From Coprinus comatus (lineage: Eukaryota > Basidiomycota > Agaricomycetes > Agaricales > Agaricaceae), in assembly GCA_034638255.1 (NCBI GenBank), contig JAWPGT010000090.1, positions 1-64,000 of the forward strand: DNA of 64,000 nt, written 5' to 3'. Numbering within the stretch: the first letter of the stretch is position 1; each line of letters starts with the position of its first letter. Under the pieces are notes generated by a model. That model searched no databases and was not told the origin of the DNA. It saw nothing but the letters and a program-made list of their open reading frames with translations. Of the stretch, positions 11,233-21,607 are shown in pieces. Made by a program: the position numbers and the translations under genes.

Positions 11233-13251
11233 AACGAACTCTCCTCCACCGAGTACACAATCATATCACAGCTGGACACCCAGGCATTAACGAAACTGCT
11301 TGCAAACTGGCTCAATACTGTTATTGGCCAGGAATGAAGACATTCGTCAAAAACTACATTAAAGGCTGTGGAACATGTCAACAGTACAAGATCAATTGTC
11401 ATCCCATCAAAGTTCCCCTACAACCCATAAAAGGACCAGCTTCTACGAGACCTTTCTCACAGATCAGCATGGACCTCATCACCGATCTTCCCCCGGATGG
11501 ACTCTATGACTCAATATTGTCCATAGTGGACCATGGACTTATGAAGGGGATAATTATAGTCCCAACATCAAAAACTGTTACTGCTGATGAAATAGCAGAA
11601 ATCCTGATCGAACAACTCTTTTCAAGACATGGAACTCCTGAAAAGGTCATTTCTGATCATGGATCACAATTCATTGCCAAATCAATGCAACAGTTTTATC
11701 AAAAACTCAACATCACCCCTTCCTACTCGACCACCTATCAACCCCAATCAGACAGATCAACAGAACGTTTCAATCAAGAAATCGAACTATTCTTAGCAAT
11801 CTACTGTTCATCAAATCTGAATTCCTGGGCCAGATCACTCCCAATTCTCGAATTCAATCACGATTCCCAAACACATGCAGGAAGAGATCACACCCCCTTT
11901 GAACTGATGTATGGTTTCACTCCCAAAATATTCCCGACATCCGAAGAACCATCAAACATCCCCGCCCTCAACAATCGTTTTGAATATTTGGAACAATCAC
12001 GAAATCAAGCCCAGACAGCATATGAATGAATGCGTCAAGTTATGGCCAGTAGAGCCAACCGACCACTCCAAACACTCCAAATTGGACAAAAGGTCTGGCT
12101 AGATAACCGCAATCTTCCACTTCAATACAAATCTGGCAAAATGGCACAAAGACGAGAAGGCCCATTCCCTATAACAAGAAAACTAGGACCCATCACCTAC
12201 GAACTAAAATTACCCAAAACATGGAGAATTCACAACAAGTTTCATGTACAACTGTTACAACCCCTTGAGGAGAATGATGTATATGGGAAAATATATGCAG
12301 CACCTCCTCCTGATCTAGTCAATGGAGAAGAAGAATACGAAGTAGAAGCAATTCTGAAACACAAAGGAACCCCTGGACGATGAAAATACCTAGTCAGATG
12401 GAAAGGATATTCCCCAACTGAAGACTCCTGGCAAGATGAAACTGATTTGGAAAATGCTGGTGAAACACTAACAGAATATAAGAGACAACATAAAATATGC
12501 AACCAACCATCCATCATGTCTCAACCCACCACTCCCACTCTTACCCCAATCCAAACCACCACCTCTTCCCCATCTACTCTTCAACTACCACCTTCTGCTT
12601 CTCCCAATGGCAACAATTCCATACCTTCTTCCAACCCACAAACTCCCGATTTCATCGAACTCAGGGCTCAGCCACTCTCTCCCACAGCTTCTACCCCTGA
12701 ATATACGATTTTACTCAAACCATACTTCTATTTCCTCGAATCCATTCATCGAAAGCCTTATGAACTCGGTTTCCTACTTCATGAAATTCGGCAAGCAATG
12801 GATGATTTCCTTTCTCACCGAGCAAAAGAGGAGCTCTATTGGCAAGAAATCACCCAGCTACATTGTACTTTACAATCGTTTGGTCTCCCTGAACCTTACA
12901 ACCAAGTCTATCAACGCATCCTCCATTCCTTGGACAAGAGAAGAAATACACTTCCTTTGCTCTTCAGCCCTGACTCTAGACCACGACATGAAAGCGTTAG
13001 GCTCTATGGACTTAATCACCACGGAAACCCCAGTCGACCTGCTCAATCGAGTGACATACACCACCATCAGCTTCACCCAATTCCAGGAATGGTCCTGGGC
13101 CCTCAGCTTCCGGGAAACAGACTTCCTATTAACAGCCTTGACCAGTGAAGTATTTCCACACAACATCTCTAACAACAATCGCTGCCTAGACCAAGACCCA
13201 CACTTCAAAGGTGCATTGCATGTGGTCAATCTGACCATCACCTACCTCAAT
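11233..13251 (+). pseudogene. gypsy-1 Pol, second part: integrase, chromodomain and C-terminal extension
   Basis: The integrase zinc-binding HHCC module (HNHITAGHPGI ... GCGTCQQYK) is followed by the DDE core: Asp in SMDLITDLP, Asp in ISDHGSQF and Glu in DRSTERFNQE. After the core come a GPF-like block (RREGPFPITRKLG) and a chromodomain (YEVEAILKHKG ... YLVRWKGYSPTEDSWQ), so this is a chromovirus lineage. In-frame TGA codons at 12027 and 12381 sit where Arg fits. Beyond the chromodomain the frame continues with a Ser/Pro/Thr linker and a conserved-looking block (FLESIHRKPYELGFLLHEIR) that has a counterpart in gypsy-2. The frame appears to shift by one near 12.94 kb and then runs to the TIR element at 13254. 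Confidence 0.87.
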
Positions 13252-13253
13252 AT

Positions 13254-15253
13254 CATCAGGAAATCGCGCATTTGCTTGGGTCTACCTTAGGGTTGCTTAG
13301 ACTACTTGTTGTACTTGTACATCCTTGGTGAAAAATGTCCCAAGGTACTCTGAGGAGCTTTTTAGTTCCAAGTTAGGTCAAGGATAGAACCAAGTAAATC
13401 CTCAAGCTTTACTTGCTCACAAAAAATGTTAAACTTTAGTTTACATTATTAACACTATTTGTTTTTGTTCTGATCAATGATTATTGATCATCACATATGT
13501 TTTGAAACTTTTGATGTTATCAAATTTGGACTTTGCAAAAAAAGCGGATGAGTGTGACATCCTACTCTCCTTGTCACACATCACTCACTCCACGTCACAT
13601 CCCAATGGCAACAATCTCACGAGATCATAATACCTCTGCCACATCATTACATCCCTATTCACTCAATTCCTAACGGAATCTCACGTTTTTAGGCTCTCTA
13701 GAATTGTCTCACCATTTCGCTTCGAATGGCGGCAGTTACGCGTCATGTGGGGTAGTACTTGTACTATGACAGCCACTTTATTGCACAAGGTCAGTATACA
13801 ATGTTTTTGGTCTGTTGTACTCATTTCATCACGCTTTGGCACGCGTCTTGGCTCTTCGGAACCGGCTCTTTTTTCCGCTTCGAACAAGCCTAGCCATGCG
13901 TGCTATGGCATAGTTCTCATGGTTTGACATGGCTAATAATGGTATGTCATCACCTAATAGTATCTTGAGGCTGCTTCACTCATTTCCTTACATAGAGACG
14001 TGTACCTAGGCTTGTTTAAATGACCCATAACTCCTCCATAGCCAACCAAAGTCACTTGTGCAGTGGAGAAGGATTAGAGGTGTAGTGAGCAATACTCTGG
14101 TACTGGGTCCCAGGTGAGTCACTATAAATAAATATCTAATATTTCGCTTGATACATGTTTAATCCTTATGATTTTAGGCTCATTACAACCGTCTTGACGA
14201 CGCCGTTCGAACGGTGCCATCCGCACTCTGCGCCACCCAAAACTCATGTGCCGACGTGCACATCTCTGGTAAGTTACCACATATCTTCCTCCCCAGCTAA
14301 ATATTTAATATGTCAGTCAATATCTATTCTCTCCTTTTGTATCTAGGCTCATTAGAATCACCTAAACGGCGCCGTTCAAACGATACCATCCGCATTGCAT
14401 ATTGCCCAAAACCCATGTGCCGACATGCACATCTCTGGTGAGTTACCACATATGTTCCTCCCCAACAAAATAACTGATATGTCATTCAATATCTGTGCAC
14501 TCCTCCTGTACTTAGGTTCGTTAAAACCGTCTAAACGGCGTTGTTACAACGATACCATCCGCACCATGCACCCCTCAAACCTCATGTACCGACATGCAGA
14601 TCTTTGGTAAGTTACTATATATATATTACTCTCCAACTAAATAACTAATAACTCGCCCATTTCTTATCCAATCCTTTTGTGTTTAGGCTCGTTATAACCA
14701 CATTAACCGCCCCTTTCCAACGCTGGTACTTGCACGCCGTACGGTCGAGTATCATGCTTCGTGTGATGTGATCTTTGTAACACATCATCCAAGGTTCGCT
14801 TTTTCTCTCCATTTTATGTTAATAATTACTTATTTCACTATTACAGTCTCTATGCTGATACAAAGGTATAAGAATGTATTAATACTGTAGACTAAGTTAG
14901 TATATCACATGTATTATTACAACTTCAATGATATTTTTTTTTTATTGTCCTTATTCCCTTACTTGGTGTGACCTTGAGAGTACTTGAATTATCCCGAAAA
15001 TGCAAATAAAATCCTGTAAAATATAATTACAAGGTAGAAAAGTAACTTTTATGTGCTGTCCAAGTACGTTCAAAGCTATTCAAGTACACCCAAGTTAGAG
15101 GGACCTACTTGGAGCTCCTTGGGACAAATTTTCCAAGGAACTCCAAGGATAATTTTACTCTTCTTTGAATTCTATTGGGGTGTACTTGGAGCTCCTTGGA
15201 TGCCTTTCTAAGTAACTTCAAGTACCTCCAAGGACATGTGCGAAATCCTGATG
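13254..15253 (+). mobile_element. TIR element 1 (2000 bp), non-autonomous, with ~165-bp repeat array
   Basis: The left terminus CATCAGGAAATCGCGCATTT and the reverse complement of the right terminus CATCAGGATTTCGCACATGT form an imperfect inverted repeat of about 28 bp. A 2-bp target duplication AT flanks it (13252-13253 and 15254-15255). Subterminal zones are rich in CCTTGG/CCAAGG. No transposase frame exists inside. It splits the gypsy-1 C-terminal frame, which stays open across the junction. A sister copy is at 32892-34912. The 2-bp duplication and repetitive subterminal zones do not settle the superfamily. Confidence 0.82.
13693..14760 (+). repeat. Degenerate tandem array, ~165-bp units with splice-like borders
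   Basis: Seven units begin with GCTC/GCTT/GTTC-type starts, most after an AG, at about 13693, 13851, 14010, 14178, 14347, 14516 and 14687 (spacing 158-171 bp). Units 4-6 each run exactly 91 bp from the acceptor-like TAG to a donor-like GGTAAGTT or GGTGAGTT (14178-14268, 14347-14437, 14516-14606), followed by 78-80 bp of pyrimidine-rich intron-like sequence. Most units hold a TTCGAA-like core, one of which is the perfect palindrome CCGTTCGAACGG near 14207. Because 91 is not a multiple of three, a repeated coding exon is unlikely. Confidence 0.75.
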
Positions 15254-15255
15254 AT

Positions 15256-15470
15256 CTCGTCAAACACTGCCCCTGTAATCCCTATCGTGGAGCCCCAACC
15301 AAAGCAGTGCCCACCCACCTTCTTGAGTGACATTACCAACGAAACCCCTTCCTCAAGCATCGCGGTCTCCCACATCTCCATAGAGAACAATCACATTTCA
15401 GCCCCATCGACCCCAACAGGAACCAAGTCAGCCAATCCTCCACCCCTGGGAACAGCCTACCTCCTCCAAC
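15256..15470 (+). pseudogene. gypsy-1 C-terminal extension, middle piece
   Basis: After removal of TIR element 1 the frame that reaches 13253 continues here without a stop, giving a Ser/Thr/Pro-rich segment (SSNTAPVIPIVEPQPKQC at its start). It ends at the solo LTR at 15471. The function of the extension is unknown. Confidence 0.55.
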
Positions 15471-16078
15471 TGTTAAATACTGAAAATACCGAGAGGGATG
15501 ACCCTTGGCTTCAGCGTGTGTGCTGCGCCTCCGGAATTTGTACAAGGTCTATTTACGAATTTCCGGGGGACTTCCGGCAGAGTTTCCAGAAGACTGGAAA
15601 AGTAAGAGTGCAGGCGGTTGAGACGATTCAGAGAGTTAAGAGTATATCAGGTTGATTCTGAAACTGAGGAAATACAAACATAGCAGTGAACTATTTATAC
15701 GAAATGCCGTAACGGATAAAAAAGGTAATAAGGAATAACGGAAATCCGAATCAGAGAAGAAATACAAACGGAGGTAGATAAAACGGAAGACGGAAAGTAA
15801 TGGCATAATATTGGAGAATTAAGAAGCATAGGAAACGCATGGAAATGTCAAACTCAACTGAATAGAATTGATAACCGAAGAATAAGCAAGATAAGAAAAA
15901 CCCGGAATTTCCGGAGGACGGAAAAGTCCCTTTGAATAATTAATGAACAATGGAAATCTGGAAATTAGGAAATTCAGGAAGATCGGAAATCCGGAGATTT
16001 GCTGTCTAATCGGAATTGTGATATGTGAACTTGGCAGAATTCAGGGTTAGCGGTCATGTGACGGAACAGAATATGACA
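15471..16078 (-). mobile_element. Solo LTR (608 bp) of the chromovirus family at 59115
   Basis: It is about 98% identical to the LTR at 59115-59721 and has TG..CA ends. An exact 5-bp duplication CCAAC lies on both sides (15466-15470 and 16079-16083), so it is a true solo LTR left by recombination of a full insertion. Of about ten substitutions against the other copy, nine are at CG versus TG/CA. Orientation is given to match the chromovirus on the minus strand. Confidence 0.93.
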
Positions 16079-16083
16079 CCAAC

Positions 16084-16197
16084 AGATCTTTGTTTACCCC
16101 TGCTATCAACACCGGCACCTCCTGCAATACCAACAACGGGTGTTAGATTTGTTGAACAACCGGAGATACGCCGCAGTCAATCCATCAGGCCAACCAT
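16084..16197 (+). pseudogene. gypsy-1 C-terminal extension, last piece
   Basis: With the solo LTR and one CCAAC removed, the frame from 15470 continues for about 37 codons and stops at a TGA near 16195. This would be the end of the extended gypsy-1 polyprotein. Other frames are also open here, so the exact end is uncertain. Confidence 0.4.
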
Positions 16198-16716
16198 GAC
16201 TCTACCTGGACCGAGTAATCCAAGATATCCTATCTGCCGCACCCGTACATTGCCACGCCCACCATGAGCACCTACGCCACCAGGAGTCTGTCAGTGAATT
16301 ATTATTGGGGTAAACTCGCAGATCTGATTCCCGTTATCACTTCTCTATGATATCCATGTGCTACTGTTTGTCACCTGTCCTCCTCATGTTGTTCCCATCT
16401 GTCAATCTTTTATTATCACATGTGTTCTATTTCTCATGTCGTCTATTTCTGTTATCACATGTGAATTACTTGCTGTATATATATGTTGCGTACAAGTCCT
16501 GTAGTCCTTGTCCGCTTACACCCGAATACAACACTTGTGGCATCCTACACTCAGCTAAGGTGTTCACCTCAGTACTTTATGTCTTCATCATATTCCAACA
16601 GAGTTGACTACCGAGATTATGGAGAAGACTACAACCCAGTTGCAGATGCCAACATCACTGGATCCCTGCTCCAAGAATAAGGAAAATGAGGACATTTCAC
16701 ATAAAGAGGAGGATAA
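16198..16716 (+). other. gypsy-1 3' non-coding region with polypurine tract
   Basis: No gene is seen. The last 16 bases (16701-16716, ATAAAGAGGAGGATAA) form a purine tract right before the 3' LTR, which supports the plus-strand orientation of gypsy-1. Confidence 0.65.
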
Positions 16717-17170
16717 TGTTATGAACATCAGTACATCACTGGATTATTTTAAGGAAATGCCAGAAATACTGATCAACTCTATTTCCAATTGAACTATTAT
16801 TAATTCACACTAGTTACTCAGCCAAGCTATAATTAGTGCAATTATATATTTAGTATAGTTATTTTCTTTCTATCTCATCTCATCCCTTTCGCTCTTACTA
16901 GTTTCATATTTACTTATTACGAGTTTCACCTTTGCTACAAGTTTTGGTAGGAGAAGGGATAGTTATACATTTCATCTTTGTTTCACATATTTGTAGACAG
17001 TATAAATAGTCGCTTGTATTAGCCCTTGAAGTCTCAAGCTTCAAGTTGGTTAACTTCTAATCTACTCATTCTACAACCTTCTGCCTGCACACCAGAACAG
17101 TAGTTTAACTTGTAGAGATTGAACACCTCTCTCGAGTGGCTTAGTGCCCAAGAGATCTAGGATCATAACA
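16717..17170 (+). repeat. gypsy-1 3' LTR (454 bp)
   Basis: It starts TGTTATGAAC and ends GATCATAACA, matching 298-763. It lacks 12 bp present in the 5' copy near 570. Confidence 0.9.
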
Positions 17171-17211
17171 ATACCTCAGCTATGACATTCCTTTTGTCAT
17201 TCCGTGAGGAC

Positions 17212-18100
17212 TATTCCAAGAATTAGTTCAGCTTCGTTTTCTTCATCAGATTCTTCTGAATTGGAAGAGTCAAAATCTGGGATTCTGACTTCTTTATATT
17301 CATCTTCATCATATTATCCAGTAGCATCAATCTCCATTGGTTCTCCTTGGGGTAGTTTGGAGATATTAAAGTTATGTTTCTGATAGCTTTTTGGAGGATG
17401 GGGTTTGTGGTTGATCTGACAGATAGCTTGATCAAGTTGGGTGGCAATAGTAGTCCATTCATTGAATGTAGTTGGTTGAAGATAGTGAAGAGCAATGGCT
17501 TCTTGGATTTTAGGAGGGAGGGTAGAACAGAATGAATTGACTTTGTAGGTGTCATTGTCAATTCCAGCCAAGTCAAGGAGTTGCTTGACATTATTAACAT
17601 GATCTTCCATATTTTGCCAAGGAAGCATGCAATAAGTCTTGAGCTTGTTGTGAGCATCAGCTGCTTCAGCATGGGGTTGGAAAGCTTGGTCGAGACTTGT
17701 GATGAAATCGTGCCATATTCCATATCTATATGTTCCAGCTTCTTCACCTCTATGAGAACTCAAATATTGCCTTCAGAAATGACCACAACTCCCATGAGTT
17801 AATAATTGGAGAACAACTGGTATAGCTTGTTCTGTTTAAATAGCACCATTTTGAAAGTATTTGGGTTTCGATTGTAGGGTGAGGATGATGCTATCTTTCC
17901 AATTCTCATAATGGATGGGTTTTCCATCAAACTTTTCAATAGGGATATCAAACTTTCTATTGTAGTTTTCTTCATTTGGTTAGTTGGTCATTCTGGAAGG
18001 AGGATGAGCTGGGTTTCTGGGTGTGGGTGATTGCATGTGAGAGTGGGTTTGTGAATTTCAGTGGATAGAAGCATCATCAGGTAATGAGGGATTGGAGTTG
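17212..18100 (-). pseudogene. Isolated Gag fragment of another gypsy element
   Basis: On the minus strand the reading runs from KFDGKPIHYENWKDSI near 17.93 kb through a gag core (YGIWHDFITSLDQAFQPHA, near 17.7 kb) to the PMEIDATG motif near 17.33 kb and an acidic tail. In-frame stops lie in the N-terminal half. No protease, RT or integrase follows, because the gypsy-1 3' LTR starts where pol should be. The upstream part to 18340 looks like a degraded N-terminus with no clear frame. Confidence 0.65.
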
Positions 18101-18340
18101 GTAGGATGAGTTTGGATAGGTGATGATGTAGGGAATAGGTCTAGAGCAATGATTTTGTCATGGACTGCATTTCTAAGGTTTGCAAGTTTGTTGCTGTAGA
18201 ATAGGGTTTATGTGTGGTTTACTTTGATATTAGTTGTAAGGTTGGGGTTTTCAACAGTGGGTTGATAGAGTTCGTCAACTGCCAAGTATAGGTTGTAGGT
18301 GTTGACTCAGATAAGAAGTGAGGTGAATTTATAGGGTAGT

Positions 18341-18634
18341 TGTCAGGAATGCTCTAGACAGTCCCCAAGGTCAGTACTTATGGTTGGTTGAGGTTAGAAG
18401 AGCTGTGGTTGGATATTCTCTTTGGAGTTCTGGACTTGTAGATTGTTTCTGCTTTCTGTGACATCACAATGTCACATCACATGTTACTGAAGTGTCCTGC
18501 AGACACATGAAGACTCTCTAGTCTAATACAAGTGTCTGCAGTGTTTGTGTTCTATCTCAGTCATTTCTCATTGGTTTCCTTCTATTCCTTCATCATCATG
18601 CTCATCTCATCGTCCTCTATGATCCTGCGCTTAC
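18341..18634 (+). repeat. LTR copy (family of 30282-30628)
   Basis: It starts TGTCAGGAAT and aligns along its length with the solo LTR at 30282-30628, but lacks that copy's 54-bp internal duplication. The end reads GCGCTTAC then G instead of the expected terminal CA. No target duplication was found, so it is a degraded or truncated copy. Confidence 0.75.
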
Positions 18635-18796
18635 GCCAACACTATCCTGGCCTCTGTTGTTGAGGAGCACTACATCCAGAACCCTAAACTCCACCCTGCT
18701 GATAAAGTGAACAGTAACCTTCTACAAAGAGATAGGACATTTCTACAACAGCAACTGACACATGACCAATTGATCGAAGGACAACACATCCTAGCT

Positions 18797-19046
18797 CCCT
18801 TCTCCTACTGAGACTTGTAACAAAGATAAAACACGTAAGAACTAGATATGAAACTAGTAAGAGGGAAAGGGATGAGACATGATGAAGATAATCGAAGAGA
18901 AAATAACTATGCTAATAATAGTACACTAACTATAGCTTAGCTGATTAATTAGTGTGAATCAAATATAGTTCAGTTAGAAATAGAATTGAGAGGTACTTCC
19001 AGAACCTGCTCGAAATAGTCTGGTGAAGTGCTAACAATCATAACAG
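18797..19046 (-). repeat. Diverged partial LTR of the gypsy-1 family
   Basis: In reverse complement this starts TGTTATGATT and follows the gypsy-1 LTR with many mismatches as far as the GGAGAAGGG block, then similarity ends. It is much older than the gypsy-1 LTRs. The 160 bp before it (18635-18796) hold a short open frame of unknown origin. Confidence 0.6.
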
Positions 19047-19110
19047 GTCTGTATTTTTTCTTGCTTTTATTATACATTCTAAATGCTGATTATATTAAAT
19101 ATAAATTAGC

Positions 19111-21100
19111 CAATTCATTTAGATAGTGATGCTACTCCATGCTCCAAGTGTTGGAAAAATATGTCTGAAGTGAAAACATTAAAGTCTTGGGGTATCTTTG
19201 ATGAGAATGGGATTTTTGTAGCTTTATATCACCATGGAATGGTACTTCTGGTGGCTGACATGATCAAAGAGGGGGAAGGGTATGTTATCCTCTTCCTATC
19301 AGACCAACAATCTCACAAATCATCTGCAGATCACAATACCCTCTAGCAGTTGCTGAAATATTAATGTCTACATTTGGATCAGATCTTGGAGTTGGATATG
19401 ACATTGGCTGTTGATTTAAAAAGACCTTGGATCACAGTGCTCTTGGAGAACTCAGTAGAAAACTCAATTATACCTCCCTGGTTGGATCTTTTTATGGGCA
19501 TGTGCATAACTGGCTTTGCCAGCTTTCTTTTCTTGCCACGTATGTAGAGGGTCTTGGTTTAAGTGATCTTGAAGGATGTGAGAGGCTTTTCTCATGTTCA
19601 AATGACCTTGCTGCATCAACATGACATAGCAGCAGGTTCCATCATCAACAAAAAATTGTCAATTACTTCCACAATCTTAATGAAATACATACATATGAAG
19701 CCATCAGTAAGTTATCAATAATATACCTCAACTATCATAAACATTGAATCTTTCTAGGTCGGTTTCTTGTAACAAATTACAACCATGCTGTTAATATACT
19801 TAAATATGCCCCACTCTACAAATGTACAAAGGGTGAATTAGGAATTGGAGATGAGATTCAGACATTTTCTACTTGGATAGAAGAAGAAAAACAGTATCTA
19901 TTGAACAGAGTTCAAGAACCTAAACACAACAATCTGGAGATAGACTACCTAAGAAATCTGGAAAAACTTACAGAAATAAGGTAAGTATATTGTTTAAAAT
20001 CCATATTTTATTGATAATTTATTTTTGGAACAGAAATACAATTCAGGTATTGCAGGGTTCAATTAACACTTCCTCTACTTCTACAAATTCTGCTCCTTTT
20101 GAGAATATTACCCAGCAAAATTTACAAAAGAAAGAACTTGAAACAACAACTCTTGACCACATTCACATCCTAGAAGAAAAACTTCATATTGTGTCAAGAT
20201 GGGTCAATGGTGATGAAAACTGGCAGTGGGTTCATCATATGGTACAGAATCATATTTACTGGAAAGCAGTTCACAAGCTGGAATCACTTGTTGTTCAGCA
20301 TATGTTTGAACTTGGAAGGGTTAATCACTATGCTGTGGAAACAAAAATTCACATAGATTATCAAAACAATAACTTGGTATTATTGAAAAGTCATCCTTAA
20401 TAATTCCTCCAGACTATTGTATATTTTTTCTAAAGTACTTCAAAATAAAGAAATGATTATGTGGATAGATTATTAAAACATTATTATGAATTTTTAGTGA
20501 TTTGAGACTTGGATAATATCACAAAAGTGTTTTATAAATGCTACAATTGTTAAGATAAAATATTGTAATATTATTTAGTCTTCAATTTCATTTTTATTTA
20601 ATAATCTTAAAATAAAAAAAGTGTACTAAAAACTTTTTAAATCAGGATTTAATGATATTACAATATCCTACCCCAATTATTGTATTTCTACCAAGAAAAC
20701 TATTATAATATTATCAAAACATTAGATAACAGAAACTTCAAGATATTTTTTCAATAATGTGTTAGAATAATCTTTTGTCTATTTTGAAGAACTTAAGAAA
20801 AAATGTACAATAATCGACGGGAATTATTAAATGTGAATATTCAATAATGTTACATCATTGTTTTGATAATTTATGTGAATTTTTGTTTCCAGGGTATAGT
20901 GTAATAAATCAGGAATATGTATGTGGGTTTAAAATTTAAATCAGTTCTCAAAATTATATACCAATTGGCAATTTATCTTATTTTATAGGCTACAACCTCC
21001 AGCAACAAATTGGAAAATCATTAAGGCGGCATTCTGATGCTATTCAAATGGCATTAGAGGAATATAATGTACTTGCCAAAAATTTCAAGCCTCAGCCATG
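19111..21100 (+). pseudogene. KDZ transposase relic (KDZ-1)
   Basis: Pieces of the C-terminal half of a KDZ-family transposase are recognisable in order: GIFDENGIFVALYHHGMVLL near 19.2 kb, the catalytic-region block VGYDI near 19.39 kb, SLVGSFYGHVHNWLCQLSFL and GLGLSDLEGCERLFS near 19.45-19.6 kb, an RFHHQQKIVNYFHHLNE stretch near 19.65 kb, and a C-terminal helix (QQQIGKSLRRHSDAIQMALE) near 21.0 kb. Stops, frameshifts and a MITE at 20401 break it, and an LTR at 21103 cuts the end. KDZ elements are DNA transposons typical of basidiomycetes. Confidence 0.72.
20401..20826. mobile_element. MITE with ~46-bp TIRs and TTAA target duplication
   Basis: The left end (TAATTCCTCCAGACTATTGT...) and the reverse complement of the right end (TAATTCCCGTCGATTATTGT...) match over about 46 bp with few mismatches, through TTTTTTC and CTTCAAAAT. 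TTAA flanks both ends (20397-20400, 20827-20830). The 426-bp interior is AT-rich and non-coding. TTAA duplications are characteristic of piggyBac-like elements; a TA target is an alternative reading. Confidence 0.75.
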
Positions 21101-21102
21101 TC

Positions 21103-21607
21103 TGTTACAGTTTCATATTTATCACGACTAATCATTAGAACTAATGATGGACAATAGTGTACTTTCTCTTACTTGTTTCACATAGCCTTGGACTAGTAGT
21201 TTCTACATGCTTCCACTTGTTGTTTCACTTATCATTTCAGCAGTAGATAGTTTCACCTCTCCTGTCTCATATGTAATACACACAGCCTACAACCTGTACT
21301 CATAGTTGTATAAATACATGGACAGCAACAGAGATTAAGCTTCAGCTTAATACTCTCTTGTTTAGTTCTCTCTCTATCTCACTCATTGTCCTCTGCTTGA
21401 TAAACCCTAGAACTCGGAGTCAGCTCTAACTCTTATACGAATGGCTTATGAGTAAGGAACACCTGTGATCTACAGTCTGAGTACTGTGGAGGTTGTCCCC
21501 CAAAAGTAGTCTCATTAAGAGTAGACATTCTCTTCCTATGAGCACCATGAAGAGGTCCATCGTAGCATCGTCTATACCAAAATGGAGGTATAGGCAAGAT
21601 TATAACA
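21103..21607 (+). repeat. LTR (505 bp), inverted partner of 23549-24078
   Basis: It starts TGTTACAGTTTCAT and ends AAGATTATAACA, and contains a TATA-like box (TTGTATAAATAC) near 21308. It is an inverted copy of the solo LTR at 23549-24078. The flanks (ATGTC and TTGTA) do not match, so it may be the 5' LTR of a truncated element or a rearranged copy. It abuts the C-terminus of KDZ-1. Confidence 0.82.

Larger units (their letters stand above)
298..17170 (+). mobile_element. gypsy-1: Ty3/gypsy retrotransposon with three nested insertions
   Basis: The element has a 5' LTR (298-763), gag, protease, RT, RNase H, integrase, a chromodomain, a C-terminal extension, a polypurine tract and a 3' LTR (16717-17170). 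It is interrupted by a copia element (4953-11227), a TIR element (13254-15253) and a solo LTR (15471-16078). Removing these and one copy of each target duplication leaves about 8.0 kb. The pol frame before the copia insertion matches the integrase frame after it. The bases outside the LTRs (GTTTT left, ATACC right) do not form a target duplication, so a boundary has been rearranged or the LTRs come from different copies. The coding region carries several stops and is not functional. Confidence 0.88.

Noticed and set aside
5207..12383. Recurrent TGA inside element ORFs as a recoded codon (Arg or selenocysteine)
   Set aside because: Host genes in 38.9-55.9 kb use TGA as a normal stop (for example eIF2D and thioesterase), TAA and TAG stops also occur in the relics, and CpG transition explains the pattern more simply.
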